The notes under the pieces were generated by a model. That model did not search any database. It saw only the letters and a program-made list of their open reading frames with translations, and was not told the origin of the DNA. This document shows, one piece after another, positions 16,010-24,261 of a stretch of 64,000 nt of DNA (positions are counted from its first letter, which is position 1; each line of letters starts with the position of its first letter). The DNA is from Bowdeniella nasicola (lineage in GTDB: Bacteria > Actinomycetota > Actinomycetes > Actinomycetales > Actinomycetaceae). The stretch covers positions 35,550 through 99,549 of the forward strand of contig NZ_FNQV01000011.1 of assembly GCF_900107735.1 (NCBI RefSeq). Direction: 5' to 3'. Made by a program: the position numbers and the translations under genes.

Positions 16010-17670
16010 GCGAGCATCCGCACACCCCGGCCCTTTACGGGGCCGCCCTCGACCTCGCGGCGACGCTGGAAACCCCCGAGCTGCTACAACGCTTCGTCGA
16101 TCTCGCCGCCGAACTCTCCGGCGCGCGCTACGCCGCCCTCGGGGTCCTCGCCGCCGACGGGACGACCGTCCAGTTCGTCCACCACGGCATGAGCGAGCAG
16201 GATGCGCGGGCGCTCGGCCATCCGCCCGCGGGCACCGGCGTGCTCGGCGCGATTCCGGCCAATGGTGCGCTCGTCCTCGAGGACCTCACGACCCACCCGG
16301 ACTTCGGCGGCTTTCCGGACCACCACCCGCCGATGCGCACCTTCCTCGGGGTTCCGGTCACGATCCGCTCCCAGGTCTATGGCCGGCTCTACCTGGCAGA
16401 AAAGCCGGGCGGGTTCACCGACCACGACGTCAGCCAGATCCAGTCGCTGGCCGCGGCGGCCGGCGTCGCCGTGGAAAACTCCCGGCTCTATGGGCACGCG
16501 CGGGCGCGCGAACGCTGGATCCAGGTCTCCCAGGAGATCACGACGACGCTGCTGGAGGGCACCGAGGAGGAAGAGGCCCTCGAGATGATCGCTGATCGGG
16601 TGCGCGAAGTCTCGGGCGCCGATACCTCGTGCATCGTGCTACCGAGCCTCGGCCAATCCTGGGCGTGCGAAATCTCCAATGGTTACCGCGCGCGCGACCT
16701 GCTCGGCACGGTCTTCCCGCCCGACGGGCGCGCCCTGACGGTGCTGGCCGACGGCACGGGACTCATCGTCGATTCGCTGCAGCGTGCCTCCAGCGTCAAG
16801 GTCGAGGCGCTGCTGCACTTCGGCTCCGCCCTGTATGCCCCGATGATCGTGCGCGGCGCGCGGATGGGCGTGCTGATTCTGCTGCGTAAGCCCGGGCGTC
16901 CCCCCTTTGAGGGCGCGGACCTGCTCATGGCCGAATCCGTCGCCCAGCAGGCGGCCCTCGCCCTGGAGCTGGCCAGCGCCCGCCACGCCCAGGACCTCGC
17001 CAACCTCGGTGATGAGCGCGCCCGCATCGGCCGCGACCTCCACGACCTCGCGATCCAGCAGCTGTTTGCCACCGGCATGCAGCTGGAATCAGCCCGGGAG
17101 CAGGCCCGAGATGCGGGCCGCGCAGACCTCGTGGAAATCCTCGAGTACTCGCTGTCCTCCGTTGACGAATCGGTGCGCCAGATCCGCTCGATCGTCCACC
17201 GGCTGCGCGAGCCCGATGAGGCCCTCATCATCGTCGAACGCCTCCGCCGCGAGGCATCACTTGGCCGCACCGCGCTCGGCTATGCCCCCTCCCTCGTCAT
17301 CTCCGTCGACGGCGTTGACGTCGACGATACGGCCGACGACGGTGAACTCGTCGACCAACTCGATGCGCGCGTCGATCCGGATATCGCCGATGACGTCGTC
17401 GCGGTCGTTCGTGAGGGGCTGTCCAATGCGGCGCGGCATGCGCGCGCCCACTCCGTGCAGGTGCAGGTCGCGGTCAAGGGCCGGGGGCCGACGGGCCGGA
17501 TCGAGATCCAGGTGGAAGACGACGGCCTCGGGCTCGACCCGCACTCCTCGCGCCGCTCGGGGCTCGATAATTTGGCGGCGCGCGCTCGCCGCCACGGCGG
17601 CACGTTCTCGCTCGGGCGGCCCGAGCGCGGCCGGGGCACGCTGCTCAGCTGGCAGGCCCCGCTGACCTGA
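16006..17670 (+). CDS. DosS/DevS-like GAF-GAF sensor histidine kinase
   Basis: 554 residues, laid out as in mycobacterial DosS/DosT. GAF-A (about 20-160) includes GGFPDHHPPMRTFLGVPV; GAF-B runs about 170-325; the HisKA_3 dimerisation motif RIGRDLHDLAIQQLFATGMQ carries phospho-acceptor His346; the HATPase has REGLSNAARHA (469-479) and VEDDGLGL (503-510). In DosS the proximal heme ligand His149 sits in a matching HPPMRTFLGVPV segment; the equivalent here is His107, so a heme-based O2/redox sensor is a reasonable inference. The protein has no membrane segment. It starts inside the cydC stop (ATGA overlap), tying its synthesis to the bd-oxidase exporter. The partner is probably the regulator convergent to it at 17673. 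Without spectroscopy the heme claim stays unproven. Confidence 0.88.
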   Translation: MSEHPHTPALYGAALDLAATLETPELLQRFVDLAAELSGARYAALGVLAADGTTVQFVHHGMSEQDARALGHPPAGTGVLGAIPANGALVLEDLTTHPDFGGFPDHHPPMRTFLGVPVTIRSQVYGRLYLAEKPGGFTDHDVSQIQSLAAAAGVAVENSRLYGHARARERWIQVSQEITTTLLEGTEEEEALEMIADRVREVSGADTSCIVLPSLGQSWACEISNGYRARDLLGTVFPPDGRALTVLADGTGLIVDSLQRASSVKVEALLHFGSALYAPMIVRGARMGVLILLRKPGRPPFEGADLLMAESVAQQAALALELASARHAQDLANLGDERARIGRDLHDLAIQQLFATGMQLESAREQARDAGRADLVEILEYSLSSVDESVRQIRSIVHRLREPDEALIIVERLRREASLGRTALGYAPSLVISVDGVDVDDTADDGELVDQLDARVDPDIADDVVAVVREGLSNAARHARAHSVQVQVAVKGRGPTGRIEIQVEDDGLGLDPHSSRRSGLDNLAARARRHGGTFSLGRPERGRGTLLSWQAPLT

Positions 17671-17672
17671 GG

Positions 17673-18323
17673 CTACTGGCGCCAGCCGGCGGCGCGCTGG
17701 CCGGCGACCCAGGCCGCGACCTGGGTGCGGCGCTGCAAGCCCATCTTGGCCAGCAGTGCGGTGATGTGGTTCTTGACCGTCTTTTCCGCAACACCCAGCT
17801 TCTCGCCAATTTCCCGGTTGGACAGGCCATCGCCGATGAGCTCGAGCACCTTGCGCTCCGAGGGCGTGAGGTTGGCCGTCGGATCTTCGTGATCGGCGCG
17901 CCGGCGCGTCACGGTCCGCTCATCGAGCAGGATCCGGCCATCGGCCACGGCCTTGACGACGTCGGAGATCTCCACGCCGCGCACGGTTTTCAGCAGGTAG
18001 GCCTTCGCGCCCGCGTGCAGCGCCTGGGCGAGGGCGTCATCGTCGTCGAAGGAGGTCAGGACTACGGCCTTGGCGTCGGGTACCTGCTCGGTGAGCGCGT
18101 TGATGATGTCGATGCCGGTGCCGTCGGGCAGCTGGAGGTCAACGAGGACGACCTCGGGACGCACGAGGGTGGCGCGGCGCACGGCCTCGGCGACCGATCC
18201 GGCTTCCGCGACGACCATGAGGCCGTCGGCGCGGTCAACAATTTCGGCGATTCCCCGGCGCACGATCTCGTGATCGTCGACGATCATGACGCGGATATCA
18301 CGGGGAGCAGATGAGGTGGTCAC
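17673..18323 (-). CDS. DosR/NarL-family response regulator
   Basis: 216 residues from GTG 18323. The receiver (about 11-125) has the acidic pair D16/D17, phospho-acceptor D62 in VVLVDLQLPDG and the switch Thr/Lys (VVLTSF, LLKTV). The LuxR-type helix-turn-helix (151-206) reads LSNREIGEKLGVAEKTVKNH. DosR contacts DNA with Lys179, Lys182 and Asn183 in AEKTVKN; all three are kept here (K181, K184, N185), so the same GGGACT-type site is expected, and such sites precede cydA. The stop is two bases from that of the DosS-like kinase, tail to tail. The gene follows mutM by ten bases and ends the long recG-to-mutM gene run. The open frame extends upstream into mutM; that part is shadow. Confidence 0.9.
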   Translation of the reverse strand: MTTSSAPRDIRVMIVDDHEIVRRGIAEIVDRADGLMVVAEAGSVAEAVRRATLVRPEVVLVDLQLPDGTGIDIINALTEQVPDAKAVVLTSFDDDDALAQALHAGAKAYLLKTVRGVEISDVVKAVADGRILLDERTVTRRRADHEDPTANLTPSERKVLELIGDGLSNREIGEKLGVAEKTVKNHITALLAKMGLQRRTQVAAWVAGQRAAGWRQ

Positions 18324-18333
18324 GTCCAAAACC

Positions 18334-19236
18334 CTAGCACTTTGCCAGGTGGGCGGGAGCCGGAAGCCGCTGGCAGGAAGGGCAGCGGTGCGAGGAGCGG
18401 TTGGCGAAGGACTCGCGCACGATCGGGCGGCCGCAGCGCGGGCACGGCGCACCGGTGCGGCCGTAGGCGTTGAGCTCGCGCGCGAAGTAGCCCGAGCGCC
18501 CCGAGGTGTCGACGTACAGCGCGTCGAAGGAGGTGCCGCCGGCCGCGAGCGCCTCGGCAAGGACATCGCGGACGTGGCCGAGCAGGCCAAGCACTGCGCG
18601 CTGGGTCATGGTGGCGGTCGCGCGGCCCGGGTGGATGCGAGCGCGCCACAGCGCTTCGTCGGCGTAGATATTGCCGATCCCGGCGATGAGGCTCTGATCG
18701 AGCAGGGCGCGTTTGATGGAGGTCGTGCGGCCGCGGATCGCACGCGCGGTGGCGGCGGGCTCGTAGTGGTCATCGAGGGGGTCGCGCGCGATGTGAGAGA
18801 CGACCTCGGGAATAAGCGCGGCGCTGCTCCCCCAGCCGGCGCTCTTGGAATCGCTCGTGGGCACGAGCGGGCTGACGAGCAGGTGGCCGAAGGTGCGCTG
18901 GTCGACGAACCAGACGTCGTGCTCGCCGATGTGAAAGCGCGCGCGCCGATGGTGGGTGGGCATTCCGGGGCGCGGGTCGATGAGGATCTGGCCGCTCATG
19001 CCGAGGTGGATGACGAGCGCTTCGGCGCGCTCGGACAGCTCCCACCACAGGTACTTGCCGCGCCGCACGACGCCCTCAAGGCGCGTGCCGGCAAGGACGT
19101 CGAGGATATGGTCCTCGCCGCCCGGAGAGCGCCGGGTGGCGCAGGGGTGGAAGAATTCGGCGTCGATGACGGGCTGAGTTAACAGGTGGCGGGCGAGGCC
19201 CGCGCGGACCGTTTCGACTTCGGGCAGCTCAGGCAT
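18334..19236 (-). CDS. mutM: Formamidopyrimidine-DNA glycosylase (Fpg)
   Basis: A 300-residue bifunctional glycosylase/AP lyase that removes 8-oxoguanine and formamidopyrimidines. It starts MPELPEVETVRAGL, giving the catalytic Pro2 (after Met removal) and Glu3. The helix-two-turn-helix segment is LLDQSLIAGIGNIYADEALW. The C-terminal zinc finger has CPRC and CPSC pairs about 20 residues apart. The ATG overlaps the rnc stop by eight bases. The rnc-mutM order is conserved in actinobacteria, usually followed by smc; here a response regulator follows instead. Confidence 0.96.
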   Translation of the reverse strand: MPELPEVETVRAGLARHLLTQPVIDAEFFHPCATRRSPGGEDHILDVLAGTRLEGVVRRGKYLWWELSERAEALVIHLGMSGQILIDPRPGMPTHHRRARFHIGEHDVWFVDQRTFGHLLVSPLVPTSDSKSAGWGSSAALIPEVVSHIARDPLDDHYEPAATARAIRGRTTSIKRALLDQSLIAGIGNIYADEALWRARIHPGRATATMTQRAVLGLLGHVRDVLAEALAAGGTSFDALYVDTSGRSGYFARELNAYGRTGAPCPRCGRPIVRESFANRSSHRCPSCQRLPAPAHLAKC

Positions 19237-19906
19237 CGCTCAACAGGACCATGGCCTTTTCGCATGCGTCGCGCAGCGCCACTCGTTTGGAGGGCGCTTG
19301 GGCCTGGGTCGTCACCTCGCCGACGGTGACGATCGCGGTGAAGCGCCGGTCGTGATCGGGGCCGCTGGTTTCGATCTCGTAGTGCGGTTCGCCGAGGTCG
19401 AGTTCGGCGGCGCGCAGCGCGAGCTGGGTGCGCCAATCCACGCCCTGGCGGCCGGAAAGGACGCGCTGGAGTTGCCCCTGGATGAGGCGCAGGACCATCA
19501 TTCGCGTCGTCTCGAGACCGCCGGTGAGGTAGGCGGCTCCGATGAGTGCTTCCATCGCGTCGCACAGGATCGAATCGCGATTGCTGCCGCCGGTTTTCAC
19601 CTCGCCTTTGCCCAGCAGGACATAGCTGCCGAGGTCGATATCGCGCGCGATATGCGCGAGGGATTCTTGGGAGATGACGCCGGCGCGCAGTTTGGAGAGT
19701 TCGGATTCGCTGTGGCGCGGGAACTTGTGAAACAGGTAGTCCGTCACGATGATGTCGAGCACGGCGTCGCCGAGGAACTCGAGACGCTCGTTATCGGGCA
19801 GGCCACCGGCCTCGTGGGCGAAGGAGCGGTGCGTGAGCGCTTGGACCAGCAGGTCCTCATCGACCGCGGCGCCAAGGCTTTGGAGCAGCGGGGCGCTTGC
19901 TGTCAT
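19229..19906 (-). CDS. rnc: Ribonuclease III
   Basis: 225 residues from ATG 19906. The RNase III signature ERLEFLGDAVLDIIV carries the catalytic Glu/Asp, with a second acidic site in CDAMEALIGA. A double-stranded RNA-binding domain fills the last 70 residues (DWRTQLALRAAE to VALRDACEKAM). It cuts double-stranded rRNA precursors and some mRNAs. GAGGAG lies just before the ATG, and the start overlaps the yceD stop (ATGA), which decides this start over the longer open frame. Confidence 0.96.
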   Translation of the reverse strand: MTASAPLLQSLGAAVDEDLLVQALTHRSFAHEAGGLPDNERLEFLGDAVLDIIVTDYLFHKFPRHSESELSKLRAGVISQESLAHIARDIDLGSYVLLGKGEVKTGGSNRDSILCDAMEALIGAAYLTGGLETTRMMVLRLIQGQLQRVLSGRQGVDWRTQLALRAAELDLGEPHYEIETSGPDHDRRFTAIVTVGEVTTQAQAPSKRVALRDACEKAMVLLSDA

Positions 19907-20490
19907 GACTCCTCGTCGTCTCGCGGGCTCGCCAGCCCGGACAGTGCTGACCAGCGGGGATCGAAGTTTTCGTGGTGGTGGTCCGCCGGGGCGTCGCGCA
20001 GGGCGATTCCGCAATCGGGGCACAGCCCTTCGCAGTCCTCACGGCACAGCGGTGAGAACGGCAGGTCACCGAGGATCGCGTCGCGCACGACCTGTTCGAT
20101 ATCGATGTAGTTATCGCTGACGCGCGGAAGTTCTTCGGCTTCCTCATCGCCGTCATCCTTGGCCCGAGTCACGGCTTCGGTGTAGAGGAACAGCTCATCG
20201 ATGCGGGTATCGACGGGGATGGTGACGGCATCGAGGCAGCGTACGCATTCGGCTTCGACCTGGGCGCGCGCGGCTGCCGAGAGGAAGACGCCGTCGAGCA
20301 CCGAGTCGAGGGTGCCGGTCAGGCTCACGTGGCGCCCGGCCTCGATGCGCGCGACGTCGCTGCCCCAATTCTCGGCGAGGGTGACGTCGAGATCGATAGG
20401 GCGTTCGCTTCCCGGTGAGCGGGGCAGGTCGGCAAGGTCGAGGACCCAATCGCTCGAGGGGTCAAGGTGCGGAGTTTTCTTAGGATTCAT
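19903..20490 (-). CDS. yceD: YceD family (DUF177) protein
   Basis: 195 residues. Conserved family features are VEAECVRCLDAVTIPVDTRIDELFL, the acidic middle (KDDGDEEAEELP), and CREDCEGLCPDCGIAL, a Cys-rich C-terminal motif that may bind metal. YceD proteins are linked to 23S rRNA/large-subunit accumulation and are usually encoded with rpmF (bL32). Here rpmF is missing: the stop overlaps the rnc start. The start ATG 20490 lies inside the last codons of the upstream coiled-coil gene. Confidence 0.9.
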   Translation of the reverse strand: MNPKKTPHLDPSSDWVLDLADLPRSPGSERPIDLDVTLAENWGSDVARIEAGRHVSLTGTLDSVLDGVFLSAAARAQVEAECVRCLDAVTIPVDTRIDELFLYTEAVTRAKDDGDEEAEELPRVSDNYIDIEQVVRDAILGDLPFSPLCREDCEGLCPDCGIALRDAPADHHHENFDPRWSALSGLASPRDDEES

Positions 20491-20998
20491 CGCTCGGGTG
20501 ATCTTCCTCGTTGTAGGCGGCCAGTTGTTCTCCCAGGACGCGCCGGCCACCGGAGACCTCGCGCAGCGCACGGTTGAGGTTGACTTCCAGCTGGGCGAGG
20601 GTTCGGTCGCAGTAGTCCTGCGCATCGCGAGTGAGTTTCGCGGCGCGAGCCTCGGCTTCTGCCTCAATGGTCTGGGCGTGCTTGGTGGCGGCTTCGACGA
20701 CCTCTTGGTCGGCGAGGATCGCTTCGGCTTCTTTGCGGGCCTGCGCGCGGATGCGGTCCGCCTGCTCGCGGGCGGAGGCGATCGTGACGTCGGCGCCGCG
20801 CAGCGTCGCATCGGCGCGCGCGATCTCCGTCGGCACGAGTTCGCGCGCCGTATCGATCATCTCCAGGAGTTCTGCTCGCGAGACGATAACCGAGGCACTC
20901 ATGGGCATGGCACGCGCACCGCGCACGTAGTCGGCAAGCGTGTCGAGGATTTCGGTAAGAGAGTCGCCGCGGGAGTTATTCTCCGATGACGTCGCCAC
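20480..20998 (-). CDS. Coiled-coil protein of the coaD-yceD interval (DivIVA-like)
   Basis: 172 residues with a predicted long alpha-helical coiled coil from about 40 to 160, rich in Ala/Glu/Arg (ARADATLRGADVTIASAREQ, HAQTIEAEAEARAAKLTRDA). Proteins of this kind, found between coaD and yceD/rnc in actinobacteria, are annotated as ATPase-like or DivIVA-like; DivIVA proteins mark poles and septa. The N-terminal DivIVA lipid-binding motif is not obvious, so function is unknown. GTG start 20998 overlaps the coaD stop by one base (TAGTG). Confidence 0.75.
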   Translation of the reverse strand: MATSSENNSRGDSLTEILDTLADYVRGARAMPMSASVIVSRAELLEMIDTARELVPTEIARADATLRGADVTIASAREQADRIRAQARKEAEAILADQEVVEAATKHAQTIEAEAEARAAKLTRDAQDYCDRTLAQLEVNLNRALREVSGGRRVLGEQLAAYNEEDHPSDES

Positions 20999-21486
20999 TA
21001 GTCCCTCCGGCCGAAGATACCCGACAGGGCTCGCTCAACGGCGGGCGCAACGAAACCGGAGACATCGCCACCGTGGCGGGCAACGTCCTTCACGATCGAG
21101 GAGGCGATGTGGTTGAGGCCGGGCGCTCCCATGATGAAGACGGTCTCGACGCCGGACAGCTCGCGGTTCATGAGACTCATGGCGAGTTCAGCGTCGAAAT
21201 CGGCCGAGCCGCGCAGGCCCTTAATGATGGCCGTGGCTTTTTGTTCGCGGCAGAAGTCCGCGAGCAGGCCTGGCACCGGCAGCACCTCGACGTTGTCGAT
21301 GTGCTGACAGGAGGCGCGTGCCAGCTCGACCCGCATATCCAGGTCGAACAGTGAGTTCTTGGAGGCGTTGTAGGCGACGGCAACGATGATCTTGTCAAAC
21401 ATCGTGCGCGCGCGCTCGATCACATCGACGTGTCCGAGCGTCATCGGGTCATAGGAGCCGGGGCAAACAGCAATGGAGGAAGTCAT
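20998..21486 (-). CDS. coaD: Phosphopantetheine adenylyltransferase
   Basis: 162 residues. The nucleotidyltransferase motif GSYDPMTLGHVDVIERA holds the T/HxGH-type catalytic His, and the second motif is GLRGSADFDAELAMS, with NRELSGVETVFIM. It transfers AMP from ATP to 4'-phosphopantetheine in the fourth step of coenzyme A synthesis. Length is standard. It follows rsmD by ten bases, the usual pairing. Confidence 0.96.
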   Translation of the reverse strand: MTSSIAVCPGSYDPMTLGHVDVIERARTMFDKIIVAVAYNASKNSLFDLDMRVELARASCQHIDNVEVLPVPGLLADFCREQKATAIIKGLRGSADFDAELAMSLMNRELSGVETVFIMGAPGLNHIASSIVKDVARHGGDVSGFVAPAVERALSGIFGRRD

Positions 21487-21496
21487 ACCCTCTAGC

Positions 21497-22060
21497 CTAC
21501 TGCGCTAGTTCCAGATACGTGAGGCGAGTTTCGCCGTAGGCTTTCTCGCGCCACACCTGCCAACCGGCTGGTGGATCCAGCTCGCTGCGGGTGGCAGATT
21601 CGGCGATGACGAGGCCGTCGGCAACGAGCAACTGGCGATCCTCGATCGTCACCAGGCACTGGTCGATGAGTTCAGGCGCGATGTCGTAGGGCGGATCGAT
21701 GAAGACGAGGTCGTAGGCGACGGTCGTCGCCTCGTCGGCGACAAACGTCCGAGCGTCGCGCGCATGGACCGCGATCCGGGTACTGGCCAGGTTCAAGCCG
21801 GCGATGTTCTTCTTAATGATCGCCGCGCTCTTGTGGTGGGACTCGACGAGGTCTGCGAACTGCGCACCGCGCGAGAGCGCCTCGATGCCGAGCGCTCCCG
21901 AACCCGCGCACAGGTCGAGGACCCGCGCACCGTCAAGCAGGCCGGTTGTTTCGAGGGAGGAAAACAGCGCCTCTCTCACCCGATCGGAGGTCGGGCGGGT
22001 GCCGGAACTTGGGACCGCGAGGCGCTGACCGGCGAGATCGCCCGCGATAATCCTCGTCAT
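21497..22060 (-). CDS. rsmD: 16S rRNA (guanine966-N2)-methyltransferase
   Basis: 187 residues from ATG 22060. RIIAGDLAGQRLAVP and TRPTSDRVREALFSSL are the family N-terminus. The SAM-binding motif is VLDLCAGSGALGIEALSRG, and VFIDPPYD is the catalytic (D/N)PPY. It methylates G966 of 16S rRNA. The start overlaps the recG stop by four bases (ATGA); the longer open frame (to 22108) adds basic residues that do not fit. Confidence 0.95.
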   Translation of the reverse strand: MTRIIAGDLAGQRLAVPSSGTRPTSDRVREALFSSLETTGLLDGARVLDLCAGSGALGIEALSRGAQFADLVESHHKSAAIIKKNIAGLNLASTRIAVHARDARTFVADEATTVAYDLVFIDPPYDIAPELIDQCLVTIEDRQLLVADGLVIAESATRSELDPPAGWQVWREKAYGETRLTYLELAQ

Positions 22061-24261
22061 GTCCGCTCCAGGTATTCGCCTTCGTCGGCCAGGTTCATGA
22101 CGGCCCACAACAGGGCACGATGCTCACTCAGGTCGGGATCGCCTGCCAGGGTGTGGGCTGCCGCGTCGCGAGCGTCCTCGATAATCCGCCGGTCCTTGAT
22201 CGCCGACAGGACGCGCAGTCCGCTACGGCCGCCGGTCTGGATCCGGCCGAGGACGTCTCCCTCGCGCCGGGTAGCGAGGTCGATTTCGGCCAGAGCGAAG
22301 CCGTCGGTGGTGGCGGTGAATTCGCTGAGCCGGTCGATCCCTTGGCCTTCGCGGGCCTGGTCGACGATGAAGCAGACACCGGGTTTGCTGCCGCGTCCGA
22401 TGCGGCCGCGCAACTGGTGGAGCTGGGCGAGGCCAAAGCGGTCAGCATCGAGAATGATCATGACCGTCGCATCGGGAACGTCGACGCCGACCTCGATGAC
22501 CGTTGTTGACACGAGTAGCGGGGTCCGGCCAGAGGCAAAGTCTGCCATGGCCCGGTCCTTGTCCTCCGCCGACATCCGGCCGTGCAGCTGCCCAATTCCA
22601 ATCCCCTGCAGGGCCGGATCCTCGGCGAGCTGCGTAGCTACCTTTGTCACGGCAGCCAATGCGCGCGGCGCCTCGTCGTCGTCGCTGGCGATCTCGGCGC
22701 CGTCTTCGCCCGCTGCGCCGTCATCATCGATCCGGGGACACACGACGTAGACGCGCCCACCCGCGGCGATTTCTTCGGCGGCGCGCTGCCACATCCGGCG
22801 CACCCAGCGCTCGTTATCGGAGGGGATCCGATAGGTTTCGACCGCCGCCCGTCCGGCCGGTAGTTCGTCCAAGGTCGAGGTCTCCAGATCACCGAAGACG
22901 GTCAGCGCGATCGTGCGCGGGATCGGAGTGGCCGTCATATGCAGCACGTGGATGGGGCCTGATGGGCCCTGGCGGAGCCGATCGCGCTGTTCGACTCCGA
23001 AGCGATGCTGTTCATCAACGACGACGAATCCCAGATTTGCGAACTGCACGTCATCGGAAAACAGTGCGTGCGTCCCAACGACAATGCCCGCTGCACCACT
23101 TGCGACCTCGGCGCGCGAGGTTCGTCGTTCGGCGGCCTTCTGGCTTCCGGTCACGAGCGCGACTCCGACGCGGTCCTCCCCGCCGAGGAGCCCGCTGCCG
23201 CTGAGCTCGCCGAGCAGGTCGAGGATGGTGCGGTAGTGCTGATAGGCCAGCACCTCCGTTGGGGCGAGCAGCGCGGCCTGGCCCCCGCCCTCAACCACCT
23301 GGAGCATCGCGCGCAGCGCCACGATGGTCTTACCGGAGCCGACATCACCCTGGAGCAGGCGCATCATCGGCGCGGTGCCGTTCAGCGCGTGCGAAATCTC
23401 CTCACCGATGCGCTGCTGCCCGGCCGTCAAGGCGAACGGGAGTCGCTCATCAAAGCGCGCCAGAATGCCGTCCTCGCTCGGCGGCCAGGCGCGCGTCGTC
23501 GAGCGTTGCGCGATGAATCGGCGCCGCTGCAATAACACCTGCAGGACGAAGGCCTCGGTGAATTTCAGCTCCGCGAGCGCACGTTTGTAGTCAGCGTTTT
23601 CGGCCACCAGGTGGGCATGGCGGAGAGCGTCCACGAGATGGCCCATGCCGCGTTGGGCGCGCACCATATCCGGCACGATGTCCGGGATATCACGCTGATC
23701 GGCGGCTCCGAGCACCGTCTGGATCGCTTTGCCGATGGCGCGAGAACTGATGGCCGAGCTCGCGTGGTAGACCGGCTGAATCCTGGTGGCTTCCTGCCCG
23801 AGCGCATCGACGTCGCTGAACTCGTCATAGAAGTCGGCCTTGGGTTGGGTCAGTGAGAGCTCCCCGCGATACTCACGCACCTTGCCCGAGAAAAAGGCTC
23901 GGACGCCGGGACGAAACTTTGAGCGATAGAAGGACTCCATCCGCCGGGAACGGATGAAGTAAGGCAGTTCAATGAGGCGCGAGCCATCGGTTGCCATGAC
24001 CTTCATCAACGTCATCCCCGGACGACCGGTCGTGCGCGTGGTGACGTCAACGACTTCCAGATTGAGCACGACCTGGGCACCGGGTGTCAAGCCGGAGATC
24101 GGGGTGAGGTCGCCCGGATCCTGGAGCCGGAACGGGACGTACCACAGGAGGTCCTCGACGGTGTGGAGCCCGAGTTTGGCGAGTTTCTTCGCGCTCGTCG
24201 TACCCAGGTGACGGGCGAGGTCCTGCGACAGATAGGGCAGCCGGCCGGCGATGTCAGCCAT
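22057..24261 (-). CDS. recG: ATP-dependent DNA helicase RecG
   Basis: 734 residues from ATG 24261 (MADIAGRLPYLSQDLARHLG). The wedge/OB domain is N-terminal. Helicase motifs: QGDVGSGKT (I), DEQHRFGVEQR (II, with DEQH), HMTATPIPRT (III), QLHGRMSAEDKDRAM and TTVIEVGVDVPDATVMI, then QLRGRIGRG (VI). RecG remodels stalled forks and Holliday junctions. An acidic insertion (DDDGAAGEDGAEIASDDDEA) lies between motifs III and IV and looks like a disordered loop. The start overlaps the upstream gene by eight bases. Confidence 0.96.
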   Translation of the reverse strand: MADIAGRLPYLSQDLARHLGTTSAKKLAKLGLHTVEDLLWYVPFRLQDPGDLTPISGLTPGAQVVLNLEVVDVTTRTTGRPGMTLMKVMATDGSRLIELPYFIRSRRMESFYRSKFRPGVRAFFSGKVREYRGELSLTQPKADFYDEFSDVDALGQEATRIQPVYHASSAISSRAIGKAIQTVLGAADQRDIPDIVPDMVRAQRGMGHLVDALRHAHLVAENADYKRALAELKFTEAFVLQVLLQRRRFIAQRSTTRAWPPSEDGILARFDERLPFALTAGQQRIGEEISHALNGTAPMMRLLQGDVGSGKTIVALRAMLQVVEGGGQAALLAPTEVLAYQHYRTILDLLGELSGSGLLGGEDRVGVALVTGSQKAAERRTSRAEVASGAAGIVVGTHALFSDDVQFANLGFVVVDEQHRFGVEQRDRLRQGPSGPIHVLHMTATPIPRTIALTVFGDLETSTLDELPAGRAAVETYRIPSDNERWVRRMWQRAAEEIAAGGRVYVVCPRIDDDGAAGEDGAEIASDDDEAPRALAAVTKVATQLAEDPALQGIGIGQLHGRMSAEDKDRAMADFASGRTPLLVSTTVIEVGVDVPDATVMIILDADRFGLAQLHQLRGRIGRGSKPGVCFIVDQAREGQGIDRLSEFTATTDGFALAEIDLATRREGDVLGRIQTGGRSGLRVLSAIKDRRIIEDARDAAAHTLAGDPDLSEHRALLWAVMNLADEGEYLERT

